Shown: positions 1 to 7,479, numbered from the stretch's first letter. The stretch is DNA of 64,000 bases from JAHIGH01 sp964564035 (GCA_964564035.1 CAZLZN010000001.1:21921-85920), one strand, 5' to 3'. The notes: a model not told the origin generated them from the letters alone. Made by a program: numbers and translations.

Positions 1-429
1 AACCTCGTGTCCGTCTTTCGGATTCACCCACACATCATATAGCCCCGCGAACGCGAACATCCCTTCATTTTTCAATCTGAAATAATACGGTTGACTCGGT
101 TTCTGTTTTTTATCCCATTCATAAAAACCCGTAGCCGGCACCAGGCACCTCTGCATTCTGAACGGCTTTCTATATGCAGGTTTATTTTCAATCCCCTCGG
201 CCCTTGCATTGATCGTCTTAAATTTGAAACTGTCATCCTTGGCCCATGCCGGAATAAGCCCCCAAAACATAAGACCGATCTGATTCGGACTATGCCTGGT
301 GACAACCGGATTCATCTGACCCGGCGCGATATTATAACGCGGGGACAAATCTTTCAGAGTATTAATCGTTCCAAACCTATCCCGCAACTCCCTCGCTTCC
401 TTTACTACAAGTCCATATCTGCCGCACAT
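1..429 (-). CDS. SOS response-associated peptidase (SRAP/YedK/HMCES family), C-terminus cut by window edge
   Basis: This gene runs off the left edge; 143 residues are visible. The reverse-strand reading frame opens with MCGRYG, the invariant SRAP start in which Cys2 becomes the N-terminal nucleophile after Met removal. Further family signatures follow: YNIAPGQ (Asn33), INARAE (near residue 74) and GFYEW (Glu104). SRAP proteins form a thiazolidine crosslink with abasic sites in single-stranded DNA and so protect stalled forks. It lies divergently from lexA and a Y-family polymerase, which fits an SOS island. A weak -10-like TAAAAT sits about ten bases upstream. The His near residue 160 expected in the family lies outside the window. 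Confidence 0.93.
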   Translation of the reverse strand, partial: MCGRYGLVVKEARELRDRFGTINTLKDLSPRYNIAPGQMNPVVTRHSPNQIGLMFWGLIPAWAKDDSFKFKTINARAEGIENKPAYRKPFRMQRCLVPATGFYEWDKKQKPSQPYYFRLKNEGMFAFAGLYDVWVNPKDGHEV

Positions 430-503
430 AGCAAGAGAATTTTAGATCTTATGTAAAAGAAATAGGTAATAATTTTGCTATACGCACACACCCAAGACAC
501 CCA

Positions 504-535
504 AACCCGGTTCGTTTTATGTAGACAAACAAGGT
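504..535 (+). repeat. REP-like hairpin repeat, copy A
   Basis: One of three related 32-33 base copies; the others flank the transposase gene at 2959 and 3691. The arms CCgGTTcGT and ACAAACaAGG can pair around a short T-rich loop containing GTAG. Sits in the gap between the SRAP gene and lexA. Confidence 0.75.
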
Positions 536-602
536 GATTTTCAAATAAAGGGCTGATATTAAATTTTAAATATTAAAATTTGGTAATAAATTAAAAATCC
601 CC

Positions 603-638
603 TTGACAGGAAACGATCGTTTCCTATATATTATACTC
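603..638 (+). promoter_or_regulatory. lexA promoter with palindromic operator in the spacer
   Basis: TTGACA (603-608) and TATATT (627-632) are separated by 18 bases, of which 609-624 form the perfect 16-base palindrome GGAAACGATCGTTTCC. It contains AAC-N4-GTT, the core shared with the Gram-positive LexA box. A repressor bound there would block RNA polymerase, so LexA autoregulation is inferred. Transcription would begin about six bases after the -10, on the start codon. Confidence 0.8.
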
Positions 639-1208
639 ATGACTATTGATGAAGCAGCCAAAAGAATAAAAAAATTTTATCTGCTCAACAGACGGATGCC
701 GTCATACAAAGAGCTATGCATTGAGCTGGATCTCTCCTCCAAAAAAAACAGTTTCAAATGGGCAAAAAAACTTATAGAGACGGGCCTGCTTGGGAAAGAC
801 AAACAGGGTAAACTCTTTCCCAAGTCCCTGTTCGCGATTCCCGATTTCGGCATCATCAAGGCGGGATATGCTGCGCCGGCGCACCAGACAGAAAATAATA
901 GCCTGGATTTATATAAATTTATACTCGATCTTCCGAATGGAGTTTTCTCTTTAACTATACACGGAGACTCAATGATCGACGCGTCGATCCGGGAAGGAGA
1001 CATCGCTCTTATTGATCCGAACAAACAGCCTCTCCACGGAGATATCGTCGCCGCTTTGGTGGATGGCGAGTGTACTCTCAAATATTTTTACAAAGATCAC
1101 CGGGGCGTACGCCTTGTACCCGGCAATCCCGAATATCCCATTATCTATCCGCAAAACGAACTCGTCGTACAGGGAGTATTAATCCATTTAATAAGGAAGT
1201 TCAGATGA
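639..1208 (+). CDS. lexA: LexA-type repressor, S24 autopeptidase
   Basis: A 189-residue SOS repressor. Residues 1-60 look like the LexA winged helix domain (PSYKELCIELDL recognition region). Residues 70-189 are the S24 peptidase: cleavage bond Ala75-Gly76 in KAGYAAPA, nucleophile Ser111 in HGDSM, and general base Lys148 in CTLKYF. RecA-stimulated self-cleavage is the known family mechanism. The ATG at 639 was chosen over the upstream TTG at 603, which falls in the -35 box. With the -10 ending at 632 the message is probably leaderless. Neighbours are an SRAP gene and a Y-family polymerase, both expected SOS targets. Confidence 0.93.
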   Translation: MTIDEAAKRIKKFYLLNRRMPSYKELCIELDLSSKKNSFKWAKKLIETGLLGKDKQGKLFPKSLFAIPDFGIIKAGYAAPAHQTENNSLDLYKFILDLPNGVFSLTIHGDSMIDASIREGDIALIDPNKQPLHGDIVAALVDGECTLKYFYKDHRGVRLVPGNPEYPIIYPQNELVVQGVLIHLIRKFR

Positions 1209-1336
1209 GGATATTATGTGCTTCTTTTTGAAATTTAAAAATATTAATTTAATATGTTAAATCAAAACTCAAAAACCATAGGAACAAGCGTCTTAACCAT
1301 AAAAGGCAAAATGGATCTTTAAGCCTTGATCTAGGT

Positions 1337-1364
1337 TTTGATCTTTGAGATTTGATTTTTGATC
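1337..1364 (+). repeat. Tandem seven-base repeat (TTTGATC type)
   Basis: Four consecutive seven-base units (TTTGATC, TTTGAGA, TTTGATT, TTTGATC) in the 242-base gap between lexA and the next gene. The rest of this gap holds an imperfect AAGGC/GCCTT hairpin and the candidate site listed next; nothing else was recognised. Confidence 0.8.
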
Positions 1365-1373
1365 TAATTTAGC

Positions 1374-1405
1374 TTGACACGCCTGTTCGTCATCTCGCTC
1401 ATACT
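1374..1405 (+). promoter_or_regulatory. Candidate SOS promoter with a LexA-like box
   Basis: TTGACA at 1374-1379 is overlapped by 1376-1389, whose complement CGAACAGGCGTGTC matches the Gram-positive LexA consensus CGAACRNRYGTTYC at 13 of 14 positions. The -10 is poor (CATACT, spacing about 20). It differs from the perfect palindrome at lexA, sharing AAC-N4-GT, so binding by the same LexA is a hypothesis. Confidence 0.4.
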
Positions 1406-1450
1406 AAATGATGTAAATTAATTTTCTTAGATAAGCTCTGAAGGGGAGGT

Positions 1451-1711
1451 ATGTTAGAAAAAATACATGAAAAAATTGATGTCATTACTATTTACAAGAA
1501 ATATCCGGCACGGGTCATTCCATATAAAATCAGATGGAACGGTAGAGATCATATTATTACGAAAATCGGGTATCATCACAAAATTCGTAAAGGCCATACG
1601 TTCTTTCATATCTTTTCTGTCTGCTCCGATACCTTAGCGTTCCGCCTTCGCTTTGACACAGAAACTATGTACTGGACGCTGGAGGAAGTATCAGATGGAT
1701 TTACCGATTAG
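1451..1711 (+). CDS. Small basic protein before the Y-family polymerase (DUF6504-like)
   Basis: An 86-residue protein rich in Arg, Lys and His. The central part (IPYKIRWNGRDHIITKIGYH) recalls the DUF6504 pattern of a beta-rich domain with F/I-RWxGR, which in other bacteria is encoded beside Y-family polymerases of the ImuB/DinB kind; this assignment is by eye. A strong purine tract GGGGAGG lies directly before the ATG, closer than usual. The gene overlaps the polymerase gene by 17 bases, so the two are probably translationally coupled and co-regulated. A role as polymerase accessory factor is inferred from position only. Confidence 0.7.
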   Translation: MLEKIHEKIDVITIYKKYPARVIPYKIRWNGRDHIITKIGYHHKIRKGHTFFHIFSVCSDTLAFRLRFDTETMYWTLEEVSDGFTD

Positions 1712-2939
1712 CAAAAATAAACCCCAAATTATGCATATTGATCTCGATTCTTGCTTCGCAACAATCGAACAACAGGCAAATCCACTCCTCCGGGGGAAGC
1801 CCATCGTTGTCGCCGCACACAATGCTCCCAATGGATGCATTCTGGCATCGTCTATTGAGGCTAAAAGGATGGGAATAAAAACCGGAATGAGAATTAAAGA
1901 GTCGCGCTTAATCTATCCCTATATAATAATCCGCACGCCTGACCCGGCAAAGTATCGTGACGTTCATGTCAAATTCAAAAAAATTTTTTCGGATTATTCA
2001 AACAAGGTTATTCCTAAGTCAATTGATGAAGCGATAATAGATCTACATGATATAGAACGACTTAACCTTGACTTGGTTAAAATCGGCCGGGAAATAAAAC
2101 AGCGAATGAAGACGGAAATAGGAGAATGGATAAGCTGCAGTATAGGAATCTCTACAAATCGATTTCTCGCTAAGCTTGCCGCAACTATCCATAAGCCGGA
2201 CGGCCTCGATGTTATAACACACAAAAATCTGGTTGATATCTACAGCAGGATAGAACTTCTGGACCTACACGGAATCAATGTGCGGTACCAGGCGAGACTC
2301 AACGCATACGGAATATTCACGCCGATGGATTTCCTGCGGGCAGCCTGTGAAACTCTCGAAAAAAAAGTTTTCTTAAGCATCTGCGGCCGGCAGTGGTATG
2401 AAAGAATACGTGGATACGAGACTGATGACATCGAATTCAAGACCAAAAGCATCGGTCAACAATACGCGCTAAAAAAGCCGACGGCAAATCCTGCGGAACT
2501 CGGCCCCATGATGATGAAACTATGTGAAAAAATGGGAAGAAGACTGCGTCACAAAGGCTATACCGCGCATGGCATCCACGTGAGAATTAATTATAAAGAC
2601 GGGACGACTTGGCATAGAGGTCGCATGACGAATAGTGAGCTGTACACTACAATGGAACTATATAAAGTGGCGCTTCTTATTTTTAACCAGCAACCGGAAA
2701 TTAAGCAAGCCACACTTCTTGCAGTAAGCTGTTACAAGCTGGAAGCAAACGTAAAATCCCAAATGTCTTTATTTGACGCTGATCACACAAAACATAGAAA
2801 AATGTCTGATGCTATGGATGAGATAAATGACCGCTGGGGAGAATTTACCGTAACACCAGGCCTAATGCTCGGGACAGAGAATATTATTCCTGACAGCATT
2901 GCCTTCGGTCGCGTTAAAGAACTTGAAAACTTAGAATAA
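1695..2939 (+). CDS. Y-family (translesion) DNA polymerase, DinB/UmuC type
   Basis: A 414-residue error-prone polymerase that copies past DNA lesions. The palm signatures are clear: MHIDLDSCFATIEQQ near the start (first catalytic Asp) and KSIDEAIID (catalytic Asp-Glu). The thumb (helix-hairpin-helix, around LLDLHGINVRYQARL) and little-finger regions follow. Start set at the ATG at 1695, because GGAGGAAGT lies 6-14 bases upstream and the family start resembles MDLPISKNKPQIMHIDLD; an upstream TTG would overlap the previous gene more. Length fits DinB/UmuC. Part of the SOS island with lexA and the SRAP gene. Confidence 0.93.
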   Translation: MDLPISKNKPQIMHIDLDSCFATIEQQANPLLRGKPIVVAAHNAPNGCILASSIEAKRMGIKTGMRIKESRLIYPYIIIRTPDPAKYRDVHVKFKKIFSDYSNKVIPKSIDEAIIDLHDIERLNLDLVKIGREIKQRMKTEIGEWISCSIGISTNRFLAKLAATIHKPDGLDVITHKNLVDIYSRIELLDLHGINVRYQARLNAYGIFTPMDFLRAACETLEKKVFLSICGRQWYERIRGYETDDIEFKTKSIGQQYALKKPTANPAELGPMMMKLCEKMGRRLRHKGYTAHGIHVRINYKDGTTWHRGRMTNSELYTTMELYKVALLIFNQQPEIKQATLLAVSCYKLEANVKSQMSLFDADHTKHRKMSDAMDEINDRWGEFTVTPGLMLGTENIIPDSIAFGRVKELENLE

Positions 2940-2958
2940 TTTTTCCACAAATGCACGA

Positions 2959-2990
2959 ACCTGGTTTGTTTTATATTGACAAACAAGGAC
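2959..2990 (+). repeat. REP-like hairpin repeat, copy B (upstream of the transposase)
   Basis: Arms CCTgGTTTGT and ACAAACaAGG form a ten-base stem with one mismatch around a nine-base loop. Same orientation as copy A and inverted relative to copy C. Lies 31 bases before the transposase start. Confidence 0.85.
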
Positions 2991-3020
2991 AGAGTGCGTA
3001 ATACTAAATTATCGCTTAGT

Positions 3021-3692
3021 ATGCCATATAGAAAAATTCCACTTGTAAAAAATGAAATTTATCATATCTTCAACCGAAGCATTGCAAGACAGCCTATTTT
3101 TAAAACACAAATAGATCACAAACGAATTCTTGAGATTATAAACTTTTATAGACATGATACCAGACCCCTACGATTTTCACATTTTAAAAGGTTACCAATT
3201 GACCAAAAAAAAGATATCTTAGAGGAATATGCAAAGAATCAAAAATATCTCGTAGAAATATATGCATACTGCGTAATGCCAAATCATTTCCACTTCTTAT
3301 TAAAAGCAACTCAAGACTCCGGAATTTCAATTTTCATGAGAAACCTGCAACATAGTTATTCTAATTATTTTAATATAAAAAACAACAGGACAGGATCATT
3401 ATTTCAGTCCATGTTTAAAGCAATCAGAATAGAAACTGACGAGCAGCTTTTCCATGTTTCAAGATATATTCATTTAAATCCGGCAACTTCATTTATCATA
3501 CCTATTGAAGCTCTTGAAACATATCAATGGTCTTCATTTAAAGATTTTATAAACAAAGCAACTGAAAGCATGATCAATAAGCAGTATATTTATGAGAATT
3601 TTAAAAGCGTAGGAGAATACAAAAAGTTTGTGTATGATCAAGCTGATTATCAGCGCGAGTTAGATAAAATAAAGCACCTTATCTTCAAATAA
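3021..3692 (+). CDS. REP-associated tyrosine transposase (RAYT, Y1/HUH)
   Basis: A 223-residue single-strand DNA nuclease of the Y1_Tnp superfamily. The HUH motif is in MPNHFHFLL, and the catalytic Tyr is expected in the helix around FHVSRYIHLNPAT, the RAYT signature; GSLFQSMFKAI is also typical. Such proteins bind and cut REP hairpins. The ATG at 3021 is preferred over a TTG at 2976 that lies inside the flanking hairpin. It is framed by repeat copies B and C in opposite orientations, the usual arrangement of a RAYT with its REPs. The protein looks intact. No insertion-sequence ends other than the hairpins were seen. Confidence 0.92.
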   Translation: MPYRKIPLVKNEIYHIFNRSIARQPIFKTQIDHKRILEIINFYRHDTRPLRFSHFKRLPIDQKKDILEEYAKNQKYLVEIYAYCVMPNHFHFLLKATQDSGISIFMRNLQHSYSNYFNIKNNRTGSLFQSMFKAIRIETDEQLFHVSRYIHLNPATSFIIPIEALETYQWSSFKDFINKATESMINKQYIYENFKSVGEYKKFVYDQADYQRELDKIKHLIFK

Positions 3693-3723
3693 CCTTGTTT
3701 GTCTACCTAAATCAAACCGGGTT
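3691..3723 (-). repeat. REP-like hairpin repeat, copy C (downstream of the transposase, inverted)
   Basis: Its complement matches copies A and B (AACCCGGTTTG ... GTAGACAAACAAGG). It overlaps the transposase stop codon. The GTAG tetranucleotide, the known REP foot recognised by RAYTs, is present here and in copy A but is TTG-containing in copy B. Confidence 0.85.
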
Positions 3724-3760
3724 CAGTTAACATATTAACATCGCAATACAACGAGACCTC

Positions 3761-3790
3761 TTGACCTTGCCCGCTGAATTATTTTATATT
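3761..3790 (+). promoter_or_regulatory. Promoter of the small membrane protein gene
   Basis: TTGACC at 3761-3766 and TATATT at 3785-3790 with an 18-base spacer; the start codon follows ten bases after the -10. Confidence 0.6.
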
Positions 3791-3799
3791 TAAATAAGA

Positions 3800-4012
3800 A
3801 TGAAAAAAGAAACAATACTCTGGCAAATAATTGTAGTTATCCTCGGTCTACTCCTGATATTGACTCTAAACTATTATCTGCAGGAAAATAACAAAATAAA
3901 AGCCCTCTCGGAAACGGCAAAATGCATATCCGATATGAAAAACGCGTTTCCCGATGGAAGCAGATCCGATGTATGCGAAGACATCCTGAACTTCAAAAAT
4001 AAATCCCTCTAA
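3800..4012 (+). CDS. Small single-pass membrane protein, unknown
   Basis: A 70-residue protein with one N-terminal hydrophobic helix (residues 8-26, WQIIVVILGLLLILTLNYY) and a short polar tail holding two Cys (KCISDM and DVCEDI), which could form a disulfide if the tail is outside. A recognisable promoter and clean codon use support it as real. I do not recognise the family. Confidence 0.65.
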   Translation: MKKETILWQIIVVILGLLLILTLNYYLQENNKIKALSETAKCISDMKNAFPDGSRSDVCEDILNFKNKSL

Positions 4013-4024
4013 ACCAGATCTTAA

Positions 4025-4333
4025 TCAACTCACTCGCCACAAAGACTTACTCAGATCTACTTTATCGCCCTCAAAAAAAACACCCTCTTCCTCTAGCATT
4101 TTTTTCTTGGAGCTTATACCGTCACCGGCCGAATACCCGGTAAGCTTTCCGTCGGACGCGACTACCCTGTGACACGGAGTATTCGGAATATCGGGATTAT
4201 TCCTCATACACATCCCGACAGCGCGGGCCGCCCGCGGACTTCCGGCGAGCACCGCGATCTGCCCGTAAGTTGCAACCTTACCCCTGGGAATTTTTCTAAC
4301 CTCTTCATACACTCTAAATCCAAACTTTCTCAT
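4025..4333 (-). CDS. ogt: Methylated-DNA-protein cysteine methyltransferase (Ogt/MGMT), DNA-binding domain only
   Basis: A 102-residue protein corresponding to the C-terminal domain of Ogt/Ada. The acceptor Cys54 lies in NTPCHRVV, and the arginine-finger helix GSPRAARAVGMCMRNN precedes it. It transfers alkyl groups from O6-alkylguanine to itself. The N-terminal RNase-H-like domain of full MGMT is missing. Because PCHR is retained it should be an active transferase and not a Cys-less ATL protein. Last gene after dnaJ on the same strand, so possibly read through from the heat-shock operon. Confidence 0.9.
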   Translation of the reverse strand: MRKFGFRVYEEVRKIPRGKVATYGQIAVLAGSPRAARAVGMCMRNNPDIPNTPCHRVVASDGKLTGYSAGDGISSKKKMLEEEGVFFEGDKVDLSKSLWRVS

Positions 4334-4340
4334 ACTTCCC

Positions 4341-4361
4341 CTTAATACTTAATACTTAATA
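4341..4361 (+). repeat. Tandem seven-base repeat (CTTAATA x3)
   Basis: Three exact CTTAATA units between dnaJ and the alkyltransferase gene. Two copies of the same unit occur before the hydrogenase large-subunit gene near 49865. Confidence 0.85.
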
Positions 4362-4366
4362 CTATC

Positions 4367-5242
4367 TTAAAACCATCCCTTTTTCCCCTGCAATTCTTCC
4401 TTCCTGAATTCCTCCAAAAGCTCTTTTTGTTTCTTATTCAGTTTTTTCGGAACACTGACTTTGATTCTCACATAATGATTCCCGCGCCCACTGCCGCGAA
4501 GATGCGGCATGCCCCGGCCGTTAAGGCGTATCAATATTCCGGGCTGTGTCCCCTCCGGAATTTTTATTTTTAGAGGACCGTCAATCGTCTCAACTTCAAC
4601 CTCATCTCCCAGCGCGGCCTGAGCGATCGAAACTTCTTTCTCTGAAATGATCTCCGACCCTTCTCTTTCAAATCTCGGATCGGACGCTACATCGAGCACT
4701 ATATCATATTTCTCAAATCTGATTCTCGAACCGCTGTCAACGCCAGCCGGTATTTTTATTTTCTGCTTCTCTCCGTTTACTACCACTTCTTTTTCAGTGC
4801 CTTTCGCCGCTTCCATAAAAGTAATTCTGGCCGAATAAACAGGCCTTCTCTGCCGGCCGCCAAACGGACTGCCGCCGCCGAAAAATTGCTCAAAAATCTC
4901 AAAAGGATCGGAATAGCCTCCGAAATTAAAATCAAAACCGCCTCCATTATTGGAATAAGTGTAATTAAAAGGCCCGTATTGTCCGCCCTGACCTCCATAA
5001 GGATTTTGTCCCGCGCCCTGTTCATACGCCGAATGTCCGACCTGATCATACATCTTCCTTTTTTCATCATTCGCCAATACTTCGTAAGCTTTAGTTACCT
5101 CTTTGAACTTCGCCTCAGCATCCTTGGATTTATTTCTATCAGGATGATATTCCAAAGCAAGCTTACGGTAAGCCTTCTTGATCTCATCAAGACTCGCTGT
5201 TTTATTGACCCCCAATATTGAATAATAATCTCCGCTCGCCAT
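4367..5242 (-). CDS. dnaJ: DnaJ-type co-chaperone without zinc finger (CbpA-like)
   Basis: A 291-residue Hsp40 that stimulates DnaK ATPase and delivers substrates. The J domain spans residues 5-70 with HPD at 33-35. A Gly/Phe-rich linker (about 75-130) follows, then two beta-sandwich substrate-binding domains (from about 135). The four CxxCxGxG zinc motifs of classical DnaJ are absent, so this is a class B protein, although it sits at the dnaJ position of the hrcA-grpE-dnaK operon. Separated from dnaK by an AT-rich array of seven-base repeats. Confidence 0.93.
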   Translation of the reverse strand: MASGDYYSILGVNKTASLDEIKKAYRKLALEYHPDRNKSKDAEAKFKEVTKAYEVLANDEKRKMYDQVGHSAYEQGAGQNPYGGQGGQYGPFNYTYSNNGGGFDFNFGGYSDPFEIFEQFFGGGSPFGGRQRRPVYSARITFMEAAKGTEKEVVVNGEKQKIKIPAGVDSGSRIRFEKYDIVLDVASDPRFEREGSEIISEKEVSIAQAALGDEVEVETIDGPLKIKIPEGTQPGILIRLNGRGMPHLRGSGRGNHYVRIKVSVPKKLNKKQKELLEEFRKEELQGKKGWF

Positions 5243-5294
5243 ATTACTACCTGTTATTTACCAAAAAAGCGCCTTACTGCGCTCAATTATTTCA

Positions 5295-5398
5295 AATTTC
5301 TAATTTATAATTTGAAATTAATTTTCAATGTTTTAAATTTTAAATTTTAAACATTTATGTTTGATTGAAAATTGAAAATTGAAAATTTCAAATTGAAA
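5295..5398 (+). repeat. Degenerate array of seven-base units between dnaK and dnaJ
   Basis: About fifteen consecutive units share a seven-base period: AATTTCT, AATTTAT, AATTTGA and AATTAAT at the left; ATTTTAA twice in the middle; ATTGAAA three times, ATTTCAA and ATTGAAA at the right. One unit near 5358 is six bases long. The whole dnaK-dnaJ spacer consists of this array. Confidence 0.85.
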
Positions 5399-5399
5399 A

Positions 5400-7322
5400 C
5401 TATTCTACCACTTCTCCCTCAACCGGCTCATCTTTGTCTTTTTTCTTTTTATCTTCTTTTTTCTCGCCCTCAGCATTCTCAGCCTGACCCTCGGCGCCTT
5501 GATCCTGAGCCTGATCTCCGGTTGCGCCGGCTGCACTGTACATGCTCTGACCAATCTTTTGCAGATGATCCGAAAGTTCCTGAGTTTTTGCCTTAATATC
5601 TTCTTTGGAACCGCTATCGAGTATATCTTTTAGCGCCTTTACCTTTTCCTCAACTTCTTTCCTCAGATCCTCGCTGATCTTGTCTTTATCTTCACGTAAT
5701 GCCTTCTCTGCTGTAAATATCAAAGCATCTGCCTGATTCCTGACTTCAACTTTTTCTTTCTTTTCTTCATCTTCTTTCGCGTGCAATTCAGCCTCTTTGG
5801 TCATTTTCTCAACTTCTTCTTTCGATAAACCTGTCGATCCGGTTATTTTGATGCTTTGCGCTTTGCCTGTTGCCTTATCTTTCGCGGTAACATTCAGAAG
5901 TCCGTTCGCGTCAATATCAAAAGTAACCTCAATCTGCGGTACGCCTCTCGGCGCCGGCGGAATTCCGTCCAAAATAAATCTCCCCAGTGATTTATTATCG
6001 TTCGCCATCGGCCGCTCTCCCTGTAAAATATTTATTTCTACCTGCGTCTGATTATCGCCTGCTGTAGAAAATACCTGCGATTTTGAAGTAGGAATAGTTG
6101 TATTTCTTGTAATAAGCGGCGTAGATACTGCCCCCATCGTCTCAATACCCAGAGTCAGTGGCGTAACGTCAAGAAGCAATACGTCCTTAACTTCTCCGCC
6201 GAGAACTCCGGCCTGCACGGCCGCGCCGACTGCGACTACTTCATCCGGATTGACCGATCTATTGGCTTCTTTCCCGAAAAACCGCGTTACAACCTCAACC
6301 ACTTTAGGCATCCTCGTCATACCTCCGACCAAAATTACTTCGTTTATATCTTTCTCAGTCATTCCGGCATCTTTTAGAGCCTTCTTGACCGGCTCAAGCG
6401 TTTTTTCAACTAATTCACCGACAACCATCTCAAGCTTTGATCGTGTCAAAGTCATTGTCAGATGCAGCGGTCCGTCTTTGCCTTGAGTTATAAACGGCTG
6501 ATTTATTTGCGCTTCCTGACTGCTGGACAGCTCTATCTTTGCCTTCTCCGCCGACTCTTTCAGCCTCTGAAGGGCTTGCGAATCTTTGCGTAGATCAATA
6601 CTGTTTTCTTTCTGGAACTCCTCGGCTATATATTCTATTATTTTCTGATCAAAATCGTCTCCACCGAGATGCGTATCGCCATTCGTGGATTTGACGTGGT
6701 ATACGCCTTCTCCAAGCTCAAGAATTGAGATATCAAAGGTTCCGCCTCCCAAATCATAAACCGCAATCGTGTGTGTATTTTTCTTATCGAGCCCGTATGC
6801 CAAAGCTGCAGCTGTCGGTTCATTAATAATACGAAGTACCTCAAGTCCGGCTATCTCACCGGCCTGTTTGGTAGCCTGTCTCTGACTGTCATCAAAATAC
6901 GCCGGAACCGTAATGACCGCCTGTGTTACTTTACTTCCCAAATACGCTTCGGCATCTGCCTTAATTTTCTGAAGAATCATCGCGGAAACTTCCTGCGGAG
7001 TAAATGTTTTACCCTCAACCTCAACGACTGCCATATCATCACGACCTGCCTTGACTGTATATGGAAGCCATTTTGTATCAAACTGGACAGACTTATCATG
7101 GAACTTCTTTCCCATGAGTCTCTTAATTGAAAAGATTGTCCTCTTTGGCTTAAGCACCATTTGCCTCTTCGCGACGTCTCCGACCACGTGCGAGATTGGA
7201 TCGACTACAGACGGTATAACATTGCGTCCTTCTGCGGAATGGATCACTTTTGGCGATCCGCCCTCCATTACAGCGACACACGAATTTGTTGTTCCTAAAT
7301 CAATTCCTATTATTTTTCCCAT
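5400..7322 (-). CDS. dnaK: Chaperone DnaK (Hsp70)
   Basis: A full-length 640-residue Hsp70. The N-terminal ATPase domain starts GIDLGTTNSCVAVMEGG and contains the AVYDLGGGTFDIS phosphate-binding loop and the VGGMTRMPKV adenosine motif. The interdomain linker is KDVLLLDVTPL, and the peptide-binding domain follows from about residue 390. The C-terminal lid ends in an acidic/lysine tail (GEKKEDKKKKDKDE). It refolds proteins with the DnaJ and GrpE encoded beside it. Transcribed with hrcA and grpE from the CIRCE-overlapped promoter. Confidence 0.98.
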   Translation of the reverse strand: MGKIIGIDLGTTNSCVAVMEGGSPKVIHSAEGRNVIPSVVDPISHVVGDVAKRQMVLKPKRTIFSIKRLMGKKFHDKSVQFDTKWLPYTVKAGRDDMAVVEVEGKTFTPQEVSAMILQKIKADAEAYLGSKVTQAVITVPAYFDDSQRQATKQAGEIAGLEVLRIINEPTAAALAYGLDKKNTHTIAVYDLGGGTFDISILELGEGVYHVKSTNGDTHLGGDDFDQKIIEYIAEEFQKENSIDLRKDSQALQRLKESAEKAKIELSSSQEAQINQPFITQGKDGPLHLTMTLTRSKLEMVVGELVEKTLEPVKKALKDAGMTEKDINEVILVGGMTRMPKVVEVVTRFFGKEANRSVNPDEVVAVGAAVQAGVLGGEVKDVLLLDVTPLTLGIETMGAVSTPLITRNTTIPTSKSQVFSTAGDNQTQVEINILQGERPMANDNKSLGRFILDGIPPAPRGVPQIEVTFDIDANGLLNVTAKDKATGKAQSIKITGSTGLSKEEVEKMTKEAELHAKEDEEKKEKVEVRNQADALIFTAEKALREDKDKISEDLRKEVEEKVKALKDILDSGSKEDIKAKTQELSDHLQKIGQSMYSAAGATGDQAQDQGAEGQAENAEGEKKEDKKKKDKDEPVEGEVVE

Positions 7323-7393
7323 AATTTCCTTTCGTTAATAAACTACTTGTCAAAATTTATACCTCCCCAAGCTTTCTGATTCGAACTTATCAT

Positions 7394-7479
7394 CAGTGTT
7401 CTGCTCTGCAGAACTTCTTCAGCGCTCTGCTCTGCAGAAATTACAATATCTTATTCTTCAGTGTCCTGCTTTGCTGAAC
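7394..7479 (+). repeat. Three imperfect 21-base repeats at the grpE 3' end
   Basis: Units of the form CAGYGYTCTGCTCTGCAGAAM begin at 7394, 7420 and 7459. The first contains the perfect inverted repeat GTTCTGC-TCT-GCAGAAC. The third, diverged copy encodes the C-terminal GSAKQD of GrpE. Between dnaK and grpE it may act as an RNA hairpin. Confidence 0.75.

Noticed and set aside
1653..1694. TTG start of the Y-family polymerase
   Set aside because: The ATG at 1695 has a strong GGAGG at proper distance and matches the family N-terminus.
5295..5398. CRISPR-like tandem repeat
   Set aside because: Units are seven bases with no spacers; no cas genes are in the window.
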